Origin: Anaeramoeba flamelloides
Lineage: Eukaryota; Metamonada; Anaeramoebidae
NCBI GenBank assembly: GCA_027625915.1
Contig: JANTQA010000070.1
Span: forward strand, 873,001-937,000
DNA: 64,000 bases
Direction: 5' to 3'
In this document: positions 24,987-37,639 of the stretch, one piece after another
How positions within the stretch are numbered: the stretch's first letter is position 1
Layout: each line of letters starts with the position of its first letter
Made by a program: the position numbers and the translations under genes
The notes under the pieces: generated by a model
Seen by the model: the letters and a program-made list of their open reading frames with translations, nothing else
The model's database searches: none
What the model was told of the DNA's origin: nothing

Positions 24987-26488
24987 TTAAGGAATTTTCA
25001 AGTTCAAACTCAAATTTTAAAACAATTCAAACTTTTAAAATGAACTGAAAGTCTTTAGAACAGCTTGGTGAATTATTTTATGTTTTCTGATTTGAAAAGG
25101 AAATTATGAAATATTAAAATCAAATCTTAGGTTTGATCTTCGAAAGGTTAAAGTTGTGAAAATTGTTGGAATTTCTGATTTTTTGAAAAAGAAATTCACA
25201 CTATGAATACTTAAATGGGTTTAAGGGACTCTTTCAAGTGTGTTTTTATCAACAATTTCACTTTTTTCATCTTACTATAAATTGTAAAATAAAAAGATCA
25301 AAATTTTCATTCATCTTTCCACAAAAATAACATTATGAGAATTAATTTAAAATAAAAATATCAAAGTTCCCAATTCTATAAGGAAATTCATAATTTAAGC
25401 TTCTTTTCAGAATTAAAAAGTTGAAATTTTCAAAGATTTTTAGCCTTTTTTTTCCAGGTTGAAGAACAATTTTGTTCCTTTTATTTTTCAACAAATAATA
25501 AAATATAGTCTTTAAGAATTGAGTGATAAGAAAAAATAATAGCTGAATGGCTTATTAAGTATTAATCAAAAAAAACAGTTTTCTTGAATTGTATTATATT
25601 ATTATAGGTTATTTATGGATTTATCTTTTGAAAATAGGAGAAAGATTTAACTCTTTTTGAGAGTTGTAAAAAAACTGCTCAGATTTCCCTCAAAAAGAGA
25701 TCCAAACAATTGGTCTATATTTGGTTGGTATAGAATATGGTGGGTTATTCGCTGAGGATAATTTGTATCTCCTTTTAATAGAAATAACTTTTCATTTTTG
25801 GTACCTTTGAAATTTTAAAACATAGCGAACTCCTTTTTCACCTTCTTAAATTCAAATCAAAAAAAAGAAAGGTGTTTTTTCTGATTAAACCACCAATGAA
25901 TGTTAAATTTCCAACACTAAAAGAGAATCTTGTGCAATTTTGGACAAATAAAAAATTATTTTCACAATAGTTTTTTTACGAAAATTGATTTCGAAAATTA
26001 GTCAACTGTTCAGAAGAAAGTAAATATCCAAAATTGGGTGTACTGATTTAGAATTAACTGTGTTAAAATATCTCGCTTAAAGTGTTCATTCAAGGTACAC
26101 TTCAGCAAGCCCAAATCAAAAAAAGTGATCTAATTATACTTAATTATTTTTTTCAAATGATTATAGGAGCTTCTGAATCAAAAAAACCCAAAAAAGTTTC
26201 TAAACGATTTTAAAATGAACACCTTTTGTAAAATAGAAGATTAATTAAAAAAACCCTAAACAAGATTTTTCTTTTCTCAAAATCCGAATAAATCCAAAAC
26301 ACTTGACACCAAGTAATTGTGTTTCTAATCAAAGATATTTTGAACATAATTAAATCCAAATTTGAGAGGGTAAAATGAAAATATTTAAAGAATAAGTTCA
26401 TTTTTTTTTTTAAAGTCTTTTTCCTTTAACAAAACTCTTTTTGCAATTTAATTAACCAAAACAAATAAAATTACTTGACTTACAATTA
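24987..26488. other. Gene-free stretch upstream of riboflavin kinase
   Basis: No coding exon is supported. Part of 25210-25450 resembles 62210-62420, a low-copy repeat. The riboflavin kinase promoter should lie just upstream of 26489, where the sequence is an A+T-rich mix of T-runs and A-runs. Confidence 0.45.
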
Positions 26489-27152
26489 ATGACATACCTT
26501 GAAAAGCCAATTTTTTTAGAAGGAACTGTTGTTCATGGATACGGAAGAGGGAAAGAAATCAAATGCCCAACTGCAAATTTAAATGCAGCGTCTCTAGAAG
26601 AAAAACTCAAAGACTGCGAAAACGGGGTCTATTTTGGATGGGCGAGGATCAACAACGATGAGAACATTTATAAAATGGTCATGTCTTTTGGGTACAATGT
26701 TTATTTTGGCAACAAGCAATTTACCATTGAAGCACATATTCTTAATGATTTCAAATCAGATTTTTATGATCAAAATTTAAGACTTATTGTAAATGGTTTT
26801 ATCAGACCCATGCTAAATTTTGATTCCTTAGGTTTGTTTCTAGACTCCAGCAACACCTTCTATTTCACTTTCTTGTTTTCTATTTTGATTTTCTTTGTTT
26901 TTTTTCGAACAAGAACAAAAAAAAAAAAAAAAAACAATCACGATTTCTTTCAAGTCTTACTAAACCTTATTTTTTTGTCATCCCCAATCTTTTATTTAAT
27001 CTTACCTTTTATATTAATCACCCCAAAAAATAGACCAATTATTAGAAGCAATCGAAAAAGACAAGAGTATTGCAAAAATTGAATTGGAGAAAGAACCATT
27101 TCTTAAAGATCAAAAGAATGAATTTATTGCCAAGGTTATAAAAAAAAATTAA
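26489..27152 (+). CDS. RFK: Riboflavin kinase (flavokinase)
   Basis: The enzyme phosphorylates riboflavin with ATP to make FMN, the first step of flavin cofactor synthesis, in the cytosol. Two exons, 26489-26831 and 27034-27152, join in phase 1 to encode 153 residues, close to the usual ~150-160 of a monofunctional eukaryotic flavokinase. Seen in order: GTVVHGYGRGKEIKCPTANL, the nucleotide-binding loop with the conserved PTAN; GVYFGWARIN; MVMSFGYNVYFGNK; FTIEAHIL with the catalytic Glu; GFIRPMLNFDSL at the splice; then DQLLEAIEKDKSIAK. The intron is 202 bp (GTTTGT...ATAG). Without splicing the frame continues into unrelated sequence. There is no FAD synthetase domain, so this is not the bacterial RibF fusion. 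Confidence 0.95.
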
Positions 27153-27965
27153 TACAGAAATGATTGCATTAAATTCAGCATATTTTAAAAATTTGCTTTT
27201 TAATTTTGTTTTCAAATTCTTCTTTGTGTTCAAATAGTATTAACATGAAAACGTTTACTCAGGAGAATTTACTGAATAGTTAGTTTTTTTGTTTTTAATA
27301 AACTAAAAATAATTTTTTATAATTTTTGTTTGTGTTGTTTTTATTTTGTTGCACTTACCAGGAATACACTTGTTTATTTCTTTTGATGAAATCAAATCTA
27401 AAATTGTCACAAAAGAAATGCCTTGACAATCTTTCTCCCCTTTGATTAAGGGGGATAATGACCATAAAAAAAATCTTTGAGTAAAACAAAGCATTTTCCA
27501 AAAAAGATGGGTAAATTAATTTTAAAATATCTTGATGAAACATAAACCTTCAATGAGTCTTTAAAGATACAGAATCGTTAACACCAAAACTGTTATTAAG
27601 GGATTAGAAATACCATAACAACCACCAAAACTGAAAACTGTGATAATTTATTTCGAAATTACTGGCCTTTGAATTGTAAATGGGGAAAAATTTTCACATC
27701 CTTTTTAATTATTTTTCTTTCTAGAGAGAGTTCTAAAAGAAGTAGGTTGTAATTTGTGGTTTCATTATCCTCTTTTTCAAAAAGGAAATAGAAAATGCAG
27801 TAAAAATATTTCACATTTAATATTCAAATACCAGTATATTGATGCTCTTAAATACTCCTTTGGGAATTTACTAATTTATATCAAATCCTTTTAATCCAAT
27901 CATACTTAAATTTTGAAGTCGAATTCATCAAAACGTTCTCTAATTAGGATCAAAAAATGATTTTA

Positions 27966-28367
27966 CAGCTGTTCCAAATCTACGGTGAAATTTAATCAAG
28001 ATCAAATTTTGAGGTTGATATAAATTTTTTAAATCTAAGAATATAATAATAAATAAGCTCATATTGAAAAAAAAAAATTTCGTATGTGTTGCTATGAAAA
28101 ATAAACTTCAGGTGTTTCCAAAAAATATTTCCATTTTTTTAGAGTAAATATTATGTCGTTTCCTAATGAATTTTTGATGTTTAGATTCATTTTTGGTTCT
28201 GAAAATTTATATATTGAAAATCAGAAAAAATTCTTGAATAATGGCTCATTTAGGAAATTTTTTTTTCAATATTAGCTTATTTATTATTATATTCTTAGAT
28301 TTAAAAAATTTATATCAACATCAAAATTTGATCCTGATTAAATTTCACGGTAGCTTTGGGTTGACTG
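27966..28367. mobile_element. TA-flanked foldback element
   Basis: The ends CAG...TACGGTGAAATTTAATC and GATTAAATTTCACGGTAG...CTG are each flanked by TA (27964-27965 and 28368-28369). Inverted arms of more than 100 bases extend inward through TAAATCTAAGAATATAATAA to a short spacer. TA flanks and a CAG start suggest a Tc1/mariner-dependent MITE. No coding sequence is seen. Confidence 0.75.
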
Positions 28368-29429
28368 TATATATATTTTGTTGACAAAATTAACAAGAAA
28401 TTTTGAGATTCTTGAACTCAAACACCTTATTATGAAAAGTGAACATGAAAAAGAAAAATAATCACGATTTTCTTGTCTAAAAAATGATGGTCAATCCAAA
28501 AACTCCCAACAAACAACTCTAACTTTTGAAGATCACCATGCATATACTTTTTGACCATTAGAACACTTAAATTGTTCTAATTTTTTCCGAAATCAAAACA
28601 ATTCTTACAAAGAAGCTCTGACATTCTCTTTGTTTTTGAGTTGTTATGTTGATAATTTTGTTTTTTTCTTTAATTGAAGTTCCCAACAACCCTCACACGG
28701 GTACTATTTTCTCTATTTAATTTTTGGAACAGAATCCCCTTTACGAAATTTCCAAAACAGTTGATTTGATTTTTTTTCTTTTGACAATTTTTTTTTTGTT
28801 AAAATCGTTTCTCTTTCTAAATACAATTATTCGTTTCAAGACAAATTTGGGCTGAAGTATTCTAGAAAAGGTTTTGTGGAATTTTCTATTCAAGGATTTA
28901 ATGAAAATAAAAATGTTAGAATCAGTAATAGTTTTGTTATATTAAAGATAAAAATTAAAAAAGATAACTTAATAAAAAAATGAGACTATTTTAGAAATTA
29001 TCATAACCGATTTTTTATTACTGAACTTTCACTGAAAAAAGCTAACAACCAGATTTTTTGCTAATCATTAAATTTATTTTAAAAGATATTACATCGTCTA
29101 AATTTTCTTAGTAATTATTTATCTTTTCTAAGATCTTTTATTCACATGATCTTTTTGTCTGATCAAAAAAAAAAAAAAGAAATGGAAAAAAAAAAGAAAA
29201 ATATTAGAAAAACAAAAGAAAAATAAAAATTTGAAAAAGTAAAACAAAAATTTGCAAAATTAGAAAAAATTATATTGATCCCAAAATTTGAAAATATTTT
29301 TATTATAAGAACACTTGAATTAACCCTCATAAAACCCCCGTTAACATAATAAAGGAAGTCAAATTTTTTGAAATCTAGTTTATAATAGGTAATCGATTGA
29401 ATAAATATTAATATTTTTCTAATTTTTTA

Positions 29430-30690
29430 AGGTAATTTACGAATAAACCCACCAAAAAAATCCATTTATTCTGAAATTTAAAAAAATAAAGACCCCCCTT
29501 TTTTATAAAATAACTTGAAAGCAATTCAAAAAAAATAACTGAATCTTGAAATTGTTAAACAAAGTAAAAATCTGATTACTTTAATACGGAACTCACTTTT
29601 TAAAACCTTTTCCAGAAAGGAATTATTGATTTTCAACAATTTGATCCATTTTTCTCATTTTTGAAAATTTCAAAGTTCAACATATTTCGTAATTATTTCA
29701 AAATAACAATTATTTCATGTTGGTAAAAGAAGAAAATCTTAATTCCGGTCAATGAAGTGTGCAAAAATACACAGTAAAAATAACCACCATTAAGCTTTCG
29801 AATAACCCAGTATAAAAAAATAATACTCTAACTTGAAAAAAAAACAAGTATTATTTTAAACTTGGAAATAATTTTTTTCTTTTATTCTCAAAGTCAGATT
29901 TTGAATCTTTTTTTTCTCGGGATTGAATGAAAAAATATGAGAAATCAACCAAACAAATAAATACAACAATTTTCCCAAAATATTTTTCAAAATATGTAGA
30001 ATTCAACTTAAAACATGAATAAATACTATTTAATTTGATTATTTTCAAAATAATAATCAATTACCACAAAAATATTTCGGTAGATTAATAATAATTCAAA
30101 GATTAATTTTATCATTAGCCTTTTAACCTTTTGTTCTCAATTTTTTAAAAAATTAATATAATTTCAAACACAGAAAATTAAATTCAAAAAAATAATTACA
30201 ATAAAAAATAATTAAAATAACTTATTTAAATAAAAAAATATTTTAATTTATCTTGCGAATAATTGAAAAAACCAATATTTAACCATTCTTTTAATTTTCT
30301 TGAAATTTAATAAATATTTGTGACTAAAATATATGAGCAATTTTTTTAGATTTTCAAGGATTTGATATTAGATTTATTGAAACTGTATGATATAAATAAA
30401 TTATAGATTCGAGGTTATTTCTCCACGTATATCCTCAGAATTTACTGAAAGTAAAATTTTAGAATGATAATACCGTTTTTTAATTTTTTTTTTTTAATAA
30501 TCTAAAAATTAAGAACAATATCAAAGATATTTAACTAAAAAATCTCGTTGGGAAATTAATTCTTTTAAAAATGATAACTCATTCCTCTAAATTTTAGAAA
30601 TGAGTTTGGCTATTGGGTTTAATTTAACCTTTGTACAAAATAAGTACTATATTACTATCTGTTAAAAAAAAAAATAAAATAAAAATGTTC
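29430..30690 (+). mobile_element. Decayed copy of the 1.2-kb TTAA-flanked element
   Basis: From 29538 (ATCTTGAAATTGTTAAAC) onward it tracks the complete copy at 59091-60304 base block by base block. Both termini are eroded: TTTTTTAAGG near 29432 may be the left end, and the right terminal motif is missing after about 30680. The boundaries are approximate. Confidence 0.5.
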
Positions 30691-31174
30691 GGAAATACAT
30701 TAAAGATTTTTATACACACCAACATATTAAACTAATTCTACAAAATTAAACCATAATATCACCCAATGTATTATGAAGAAATATTTTATTTTATCTAACT
30801 TCTAAGCTTTTAACATTAAAACCATATCTAATTATTTATTAGAAGTTTTGATTATAAACTATCGAATCTATTTTGTTCAAAACAAATGAACAAAATTTTC
30901 GATAAATCTTATTTATTTTTTATATTTCCTAACAATAAATATATCTTGTAAAAAATGAAATGGTATTCTACTTTTTAGAATATGGAATATCAATAATATG
31001 AAGAAGAAAAAATTAATTAAATATTTTCATCAAAAAATAAATAAAAATAATGTTTATCTTCAGAAAATAATAATATTATACTAATTATAATTTCAGTATA
31101 TTCAGTTAAAAGATATATTTAAAAATAAAGTTTTAATCAATACAATTTTTTTTATATAAATAATTCTAAGCATA

Positions 31175-31757
31175 AGCTATTTCCAAGAAAGTAGGGCAAA
31201 ATTATTTTAAAATATATTTATGTAACACATTCTTCAATAAAGGATTTAAATATATAAAATCATTAACCACCATTTATAGATTCTTGATAATAATTCAATT
31301 TATTTATTAGTTTTGTATAGAATAAATAAAATTTATTAAAATTTCTGATCTAGATTTTATCTGATTTTTTTTTATGGTGAAAATTGGTGTTCATTATTTT
31401 CTTTTTGATCGAAAAAATCATTTTCATAACTTGTATAATCCCAACAAAATTTACAATATAATTAAAAACATAAAAATACATTTTCATGTTTAAAAAATCA
31501 TTTGTTCCCTTTCCATATTTCCGGTTTTTTATTAAAATTGGTCGTACATTGCTTTAACCAAAAAAATATAGATTTTTTTTTTCATTTTTTGGGAATACTT
31601 CAACTAACATATTTTGAATTAACTACATAAGTGGTTGGTTCAATCGGAATAAATATTAAACTTAATTTGGTATAGTTGATTAATGATTACCATCACTAAA
31701 AAAGATTATTTTTTATGAAATGTAAAAAAAAAAGGCCCCACTTTTTTGGAAATACCT
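31175..31757 (+). mobile_element. TA-flanked MITE (AGSTATTTCC family), complete
   Basis: This is a 583-bp element with ends AGCTATTTCCAAGAAAGT and CCCACTTTTTTGGAAATACCT, flanked by TA on each side (31173-31174, 31758-31759). It is nearly the same length as 55735-56316 (582 bp) and clearly similar throughout. There is no reading frame of note. Confidence 0.82.
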
Positions 31758-33007
31758 TATATCAAAAAAAAAAAAAAAACGATTTTTGATTCTTTTATGT
31801 TAATATTTTAAAAATATTTGAATGTATCCAGGAAAATTTTAATACTTTTAAGTAAAATACACCCACCAGATACATTTTTAAATTATTTTGAGGATTTCAA
31901 TAATCTTGATTATCGTTATATTTTATAATAAAGGTGTATTCATAATAACATTATAAAAAAAGTTTTTTTATCCATTTTTTTTTTTTGTAAATAAATTATC
32001 TCTCTTTTGAACGAACACTATTTTATATCTTATTTAATAATTTTTATTCTAAATTCCATTTAACTTTGTGTGAACAAGCCAAAAATGAAAAATTAACTTT
32101 TTTAAGAATCAACCAACCCACAATTATATAGAAATAAGAGAAATAATAAACGTCCGATTCGAGTTTAGATACATAATATATATATATTTAACAAAATATA
32201 AATTTTCCAAAAAACAAAACTATAAAAAAAATTTTTGCGCCTTTCATTGTGTCTTCTTGTAAAAAATTTCTCAATTTCTTTGGAAAATTATAATTGTGGC
32301 AAAAAGATTTTTTAATAGTAAATGTACAATTTTAAAAGAAAATACAAAACATCTCGTTTTCTAGTGGTTAATTTGGAGTTTCAACCATTTTTTTTTTTTT
32401 CAAATTGACTATTTAAAAAAAATAAAATTAAAAAAAAAAAAAAGAATAGAAAAAGAAAAAAGAAAAAAGCACAATACAAAAAAAAAAAATTTAAAATGAA
32501 AAAAAAAAACCGTCTTCTCTAAAAATTAAAAAATTTATTTTGTGAATAATTATGAATTAAACTTATAGAATATGATCTTTTTTTTCAATAAAACTAGGCC
32601 TCTTTGACTGAAAAAGAGTTTAATTCATAAATCAATTTTAGTCACCAAATAATTATCTGGTAGTTAAAAATAATACCATACTTGGGTAATTATTTAATCT
32701 ATGAATGTGGTACTACCATTAATAAAAAATTTCGTAATTATTCAAAAAAAAAATAATTTTTTTATATTTTTATTGATATAAAAGGTTTGTAATAACAAAC
32801 TGAAATATTGAATTGATCTGTAAATATAAAATAAAAAAAAATAATGTTATAAATTAGTTGAACATCAAGAATAATTTTTTTTTTTAATTTAATATTATTT
32901 ATAAAAAAAAAAAAGGAAGAAGAAGAAGAAGATAGGAAACGAAGAAAGAAGAAGAAAAAAAAATAAAATAAAATTGAAAAAGAAAACAATAACAGATCGG
33001 ATAATAT

Positions 33008-33757
33008 TTAAACATCTTCGTTTTCGTCACCATACATAAATTGCCCATCCAAATGTTCTTTTAATTCAGAATAGCCAACATTTGTTTTTGTTTCTTCGGT
33101 TCTAAATGCGTTCATACCCGAAGGTGTTTGTCCACCATGTTCTAATGTTGATAACCCAGCCTTTGAAATTCCTAATGTTTTTTCAACATTTTGTTTTCTG
33201 TTTTTCCAAAGGAAAAATGTTACAACTGCCACAGCAACAATTGAAAAACTTAAAAATACAATCATAGCAGTACAAAGACTTTTTTCTAATTTACCACTAT
33301 CAGAGTTTGCCAAAGCACAAGCAAAGCAAAATATCAAAAAGATAAATAAAATTAAAGTGTAATGGGAATAAGTTGCAACATTTTTTGCTAATGGTTTTTC
33401 CTTATAAATTGCAATTAAATGATATAAATGGAATAATACTAAAAGAGTTAACAGAATTAATGCACTTGAGCATTTAGTTCGAACAATTTCTGAACATTCA
33501 GAATCAACAATTTTCCCTAAAGTGGTTTTAAGACCATCAAATCCTATACGTTTGTTTTTTTATTTTTATTTTTTATGATAATTATCCATTGGAATTTGTT
33601 TATTTGTTTATTTGTTTGTTTATATCAATTGATAGTTATGAATTCAAGTTAAAATAAAATCAAAAATATAAAATTAAAAAAAAATAAAAAAATTTAATTT
33701 AATTTTTTATTTTTATTTGGTTAAAACCTTTTTAGTTGGATCATAAATAACTGGCAT
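33008..33757 (-). CDS. Unknown membrane protein with three predicted spans
   Basis: The family is not recognised. A long exon (33543-33008) gives about 177 residues. Three hydrophobic segments are visible: ALILLTLLVLFHLYHLIAIY, YTLILFIFLIFCFACALA and AMIVFLSFSIVAVAVVTFFL. A polar C-terminal tail follows, ending in acidic GDENEDV. Upstream, 33757-33728 reads ATG and MPVIYDPTKK, followed by a good donor (AAG|GTTTTA); the only usable acceptor is TATAG|GATTT at 33544-33543. Joined as written the frame breaks: the long exon needs one extra base. One more A in the AAAAA run at 33729-33733 would give MPVIYDPTKKGFDGLK. The long exon is probably coding; the first exon and the junction are inferred. 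Confidence 0.65.
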
Positions 33758-33780
33758 TTTAAATACTTTTATTAATAATG

Positions 33781-33786
<6 letters not shown>

Positions 33787-33819
<33 letters not shown>
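33787..33819. repeat. (AT)n microsatellite
   Basis: Pure alternating AT for about 33 bases, just upstream of the membrane-protein gene's putative first exon. Confidence 0.9.
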
Positions 33820-33822
<3 letters not shown>

Positions 33823-36099
33823 AAATATAAATATATATATTTGCTAATTAAAGTTATTTTTACATCAATTCTAATTTTTTTGTATTTATTAATGATAAGT
33901 CAATAAGAAAAAACACATGAAACATAGAAGTCACATAAAAAAGAAAAGCAAAAAGCAAAAGAAAAAAAAAAAAAGATCTGACGAAATTGAAAATATATTT
34001 TGATAAGAAAATGAGCAAATACTCATAGAATTTTTTCTATTTCTTCGATAAAACTGGACACCTTTGACTGTTTAGGTTAGTTTATATTATCTTTTCAATA
34101 ATATATAGATTATAACCAATTTTTTTTTTTTTTTTCGTGAGATTGAGAAATTCAAATAAAAAAAGTTTAAATTTTGTCTCAAAAGTTCAAGAAGAAAAAC
34201 CCATATTAGAGAAACTTTTCATTTTCTAATTGTTTTATGAAGAAGTTTAGACAATTTTCAAATCCAAATAAAAAAAATATTTTGGGAATTTGTAAGTTAT
34301 CATGATTTTTGGGTATTTTCGAGAATGTTTCAAACACTAAATAAAAAATCAAAAATGTATCAATAATTGCTTTATATAATAGATTTTGTAACAAGATAAA
34401 AAATTTCTCTCATTTTTTCTGATCCGAACAAGATATTTTTTGAAATAAATGTTAAATTTATGAAAACTTTATAAATTAATGAAAAAGATACAAATTGATG
34501 AGTACTCTCATTTTTTAACTAAAAAACTATTATGATGAATTTCTGAAATGAATTTTGGAGATATTAAAAAAAAATCGAATTAAATCACAAATCATTTTAC
34601 AGCTGTTTTAAAAAAGTTAGCACTAAAAATTTTTAAAAAGTGTTATCAAATAGTTTATATTAATGAATCAAATATTTTGAGCAAAAAGTATCAAAACATT
34701 TATTCCTTACTATTTTTCACATTTGTGGGTTAAAAAAACCCTCAAATTCTCTTCCTTTCAACAAGAAAAAGATAAAACTGTTTCTCGATTAAATTGATAA
34801 AACTAGTTATAAACTAAGATAAATGATTATTATCTCATTAATTCGAATTTTATACGTTAAAATTAAAAAAATGTTGATCAAATTTTTGAAAATAAATCAT
34901 TGTATTAAAATTCATTTTGTTTTATTCATATTTTCTTTTTCAAGAGAGAAGATTTTGATTTATTCACAATTTCCTTTTTTATTGTATGCTTTACGATAAT
35001 ATTAGTAAAGTTTGGAGAAATTCAAATTTGAAATTTATTTGGTTTTGTTAATATTAATAATCAATTATATTTAATACCCCTTTTCTTATAACATTTATTA
35101 CCAACCTAAGCAATGTTTAAACATTTGATAAATTTATATGAATTCAACCATTTTCAAAGAAAGCAAGACTCTTTCGATTTTTAATTGATTTTTTGTTTTT
35201 TGTCATTTAAAATATTTGGAACAATAAATTAAAAAAAAAAAAAAAAAGTTTTGTAAGTGTTTATTTATTTTTATCGAGATTAAAATTGTTAATATTTTTC
35301 ACGAACTCATTAAAACATTGTAAGCATATTATGGAATAATAGTGCAGAGGTTTAAAATTCATATTAAAAGTTTTGTATTTGTTTTACAATTCATAAAAAA
35401 AAAAAATAAATAAATTGATTTTCGAAACACTAAAACAAAGGATAAACGTAATTCTCACTTTAGAACCTGATTTTTAAGCTTTCCAACATTAAGAAAATGG
35501 ACTAAATTTCGCATTTATTGATTTATTATTTACACTAAATATCTACCAAACCAAATAATATGAATTATTGCCTTCTCTCGTTATTATTTGATTATTATTT
35601 TGACCAAAGTTCTAGACAAAAAAATAATTACAAATATAAACTAAATTCCAAAAAAATTGACCTAGCTAAAACAGTTGAAAGAATAACAATACCACACTTT
35701 CCATTTAATTTGGAAATAAACTATTTTTCATAAATTTTGACTCACTTTATAATGTTAATGGGAGTTGTTTTGAGGGTTTATTCCAGTATTCTTAACAAAA
35801 AATATTTTCAAATTTTTGGATCAGAATCATTTTTTCTAATTTTTCAAATTTTAGTTTTGCTTTTTCAAATTTTTGTTTTTTTTTTTTTTTTTTTTTTCTT
35901 TTTCTTTTTCTTTTTTTTTTTTTTTTTTTTTTTTAAAAGATCATGTGGAAAAAAAAGAGATCTTCGAAAAGACAAATAATCACTAAGAAAATTGGGGCTA
36001 TGTAGTGTCTTTGAAAATGGATTTAATTATTCATAAAAAATATTGTTGTTCAACTTTTTTTCAGTGAAAGTTCAGTAATAAAAAATGGGTAATGCTCAT

Positions 36100-36292
36100 T
36101 TCAAAAATTGTGACTCACTTTTTTTTAGTTTTTGGTTTTATTTTTTTTAATTTTTAATATATCAGGCTTTTATAGATTTAGATTGACTTAAAAGTGAATT
36201 ACAAATCATATGGAGTTATTAGTTGTTCTTGAATACTAAAGGATAAATTTTTTTTTTCAATTTATTATTTCAGGTGAGTCACAATTTTTGAA
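36100..36292. mobile_element. Small inverted-repeat element (TTGTGACTCAC ends)
   Basis: TTCAAAAATTGTGACTCAC at the left is matched by GTGAGTCACAATTTTTGAA at the right, giving a 193-bp element with 19-bp inverted ends. Its right half resembles 40895-40990 in reverse. A clear target duplication was not found. Confidence 0.6.
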
Positions 36293-36299
36293 AAAGAGT

Positions 36300-36484
36300 T
36301 TAATTTTGATTTTTATAAATTTTTTCATTTTTTGATTTTTTTTGTTTTGTTTTTATTTCCTTTTTTCCAGTTATGTAATCTGTTTCGTTAGATCGGAAAA
36401 TTTTTTCAATCAATGATTGATAGAGGATTAATGTTAAGCTTGTTAAAATGGAAAAATCACTTAAGATTAGTTGATTGAGGTTAT
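36300..36484 (-). CDS. Candidate second exon of the von Willebrand A gene
   Basis: Behind an acceptor GATTAG, an open frame of 61 codons and a stop begins in the phase needed by the upstream exon, making DNLNQLILSDFSIL, then YQSLIEKIFRSNE and a Lys-rich end. The helical opening would suit the last helix of a vWA domain. This placement is inference: it requires a 1,155-bp intron full of repeats, and the phase match alone has a one-in-three chance. Confidence 0.3.
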
Positions 36485-36703
36485 CTAATCATTTGATCGA
36501 TCAATAATTGTTGTTGGAATTTCAACAAATTTACCAATAAATTTTTTTGTTCAGCTCGTTTCATCATTTTTGGAAACACCAATTTTTATTTTTTTGGTTT
36601 TATTTGGATAAAAATGGTTTACTTATATAACTATTAAAACTTTGGTTACTTGAAACTGATTTAATATTATGTTTTGCAAAATATAATAAATTAGTTTAAA
36701 TTT

Positions 36704-36950
36704 CTTCTAATGACTGTATCTATTCTAGATACTCTTTGAATTAGGAAGACACAAATTTAGTCAATTCAAAATTCTCTCTCTACCAGACTAAGTGTTCAAC
36801 TCTTAGTTCTTAACAATAAATCCGAAAATATAATAGATTCACTCTTTGAATTAGGAAGACATAAATTTAGTCAATTCAAAATTCTCTCTTTACCAGACTC
36901 AAGTGTTTAACACTTAGTTCTTAATAATAAATACGAAAATATAATAAATT
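36704..36950 (-). repeat. Dispersed repeat, duplicated in tandem (110-bp unit)
   Basis: The blocks 36731-36840 and 36841-36950 both start ACTCTTTGAATTAGGAAGAC and both end near AAAATATAATA. Read on the minus strand they align with the 12865-13016 repeat in the BEACH intron. Confidence 0.7.
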
Positions 36951-37045
36951 AATATTTCTTTTTGCCTATTTTTGATTTTGGGTGTGTCCAAAAAAATAAG
37001 AATCGGTGCATCAAAAATTTTGAATTTTATTGGTACCGGTACCGT

Positions 37046-37180
37046 TAAGGGTTAAATGAAATTTTCATTTAATCTGGTAATAAGAGAATTTTGAAGTGAC
37101 CAAATTTGGGACTTCCGAATTTAAAGAGCCTCTAGAATAGACACAGTTATTAAAAGTATTTGGAACTTAATTTAGTTTTC
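37046..37180 (+). repeat. Dispersed short repeat, third copy
   Basis: It aligns with 12865-13016: GTTAAGGGTTA start, GAGAATTTTGAAGTGAC in the middle and CTTAATTTAGTTTTC near the end. It abuts a fragment of the 1.2-kb TTAA element. Confidence 0.6.
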
Positions 37181-37249
37181 AAAAATAAAAAAAAGAGGGT
37201 AAAATACAGAGTCTAAATTTTTGGAATGGAGTTTACTTCAGTATCTTTA

Positions 37250-37545
37250 TTAGATCTGTTATTTGAACCTAAAAACTATCAGAAATTACGAAAAGTAAGA
37301 TTTCCGAAAATAAATATGTGTTGAAAATTTTTCTTTTTCTGTATAAAAATTTTTAAAGTTGAAACAAAAGATCCAAATCTTTTTACTGAAAAATTAATTG
37401 AAAAAAAATGGAACTCTTTTAAAAATGAGAACTCATATCCCTAAAGTTGATAAAGGAGTTTGCTAATAAAGTTTAATTGGATTTTTGTGAAAACAAGTGC
37501 TGTATTACACTTGGGATTAAAAAATAAGAAAGAGTTACTAACCCC
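37250..37545 (+). mobile_element. 3' fragment of the 1.2-kb TTAA-flanked element
   Basis: It aligns with the last 300 bases of 59091-60304 and ends AGAGTTACTAACCCC followed by TTAA (37546-37549). The 5' three-quarters are missing. It lies about 95 bases beyond the vWA exon's donor site, so it falls within that gene's presumed intron or 3' flank. Confidence 0.65.
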
Positions 37546-37639
37546 TTAAGAGAAAATTCAAAGATTTTGCCAATTGTTTTTGTTTGGAAGATTCAAAAAA
37601 ATTTTGAAATTAAAAAATGATTTTTTAAGAAATTTTTAC

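Larger units (their letters stand above)
27153..33007. other. Long gene-free region
   Basis: No coding exon or RNA gene is recognised. It contains the foldback element 27966-28367, a decayed copy of the 1.2-kb TTAA family at about 29430-30690, a complete TA-flanked MITE at 31175-31757, and an orphan transposon end near 32565-32610 (CCTCTTTGACTG). The remainder is plain A+T-rich DNA with long A and T runs. Confidence 0.5.
33758..36299. other. Gene-free stretch with microsatellites
   Basis: It holds an (AT)n tract at 33787-33819, an orphan transposon end near 34048-34062 (ACACCTTTGACTG), a near-continuous T tract at 35876-35934 and the small inverted-repeat element 36100-36292. No coding exon is supported. 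Confidence 0.5.
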
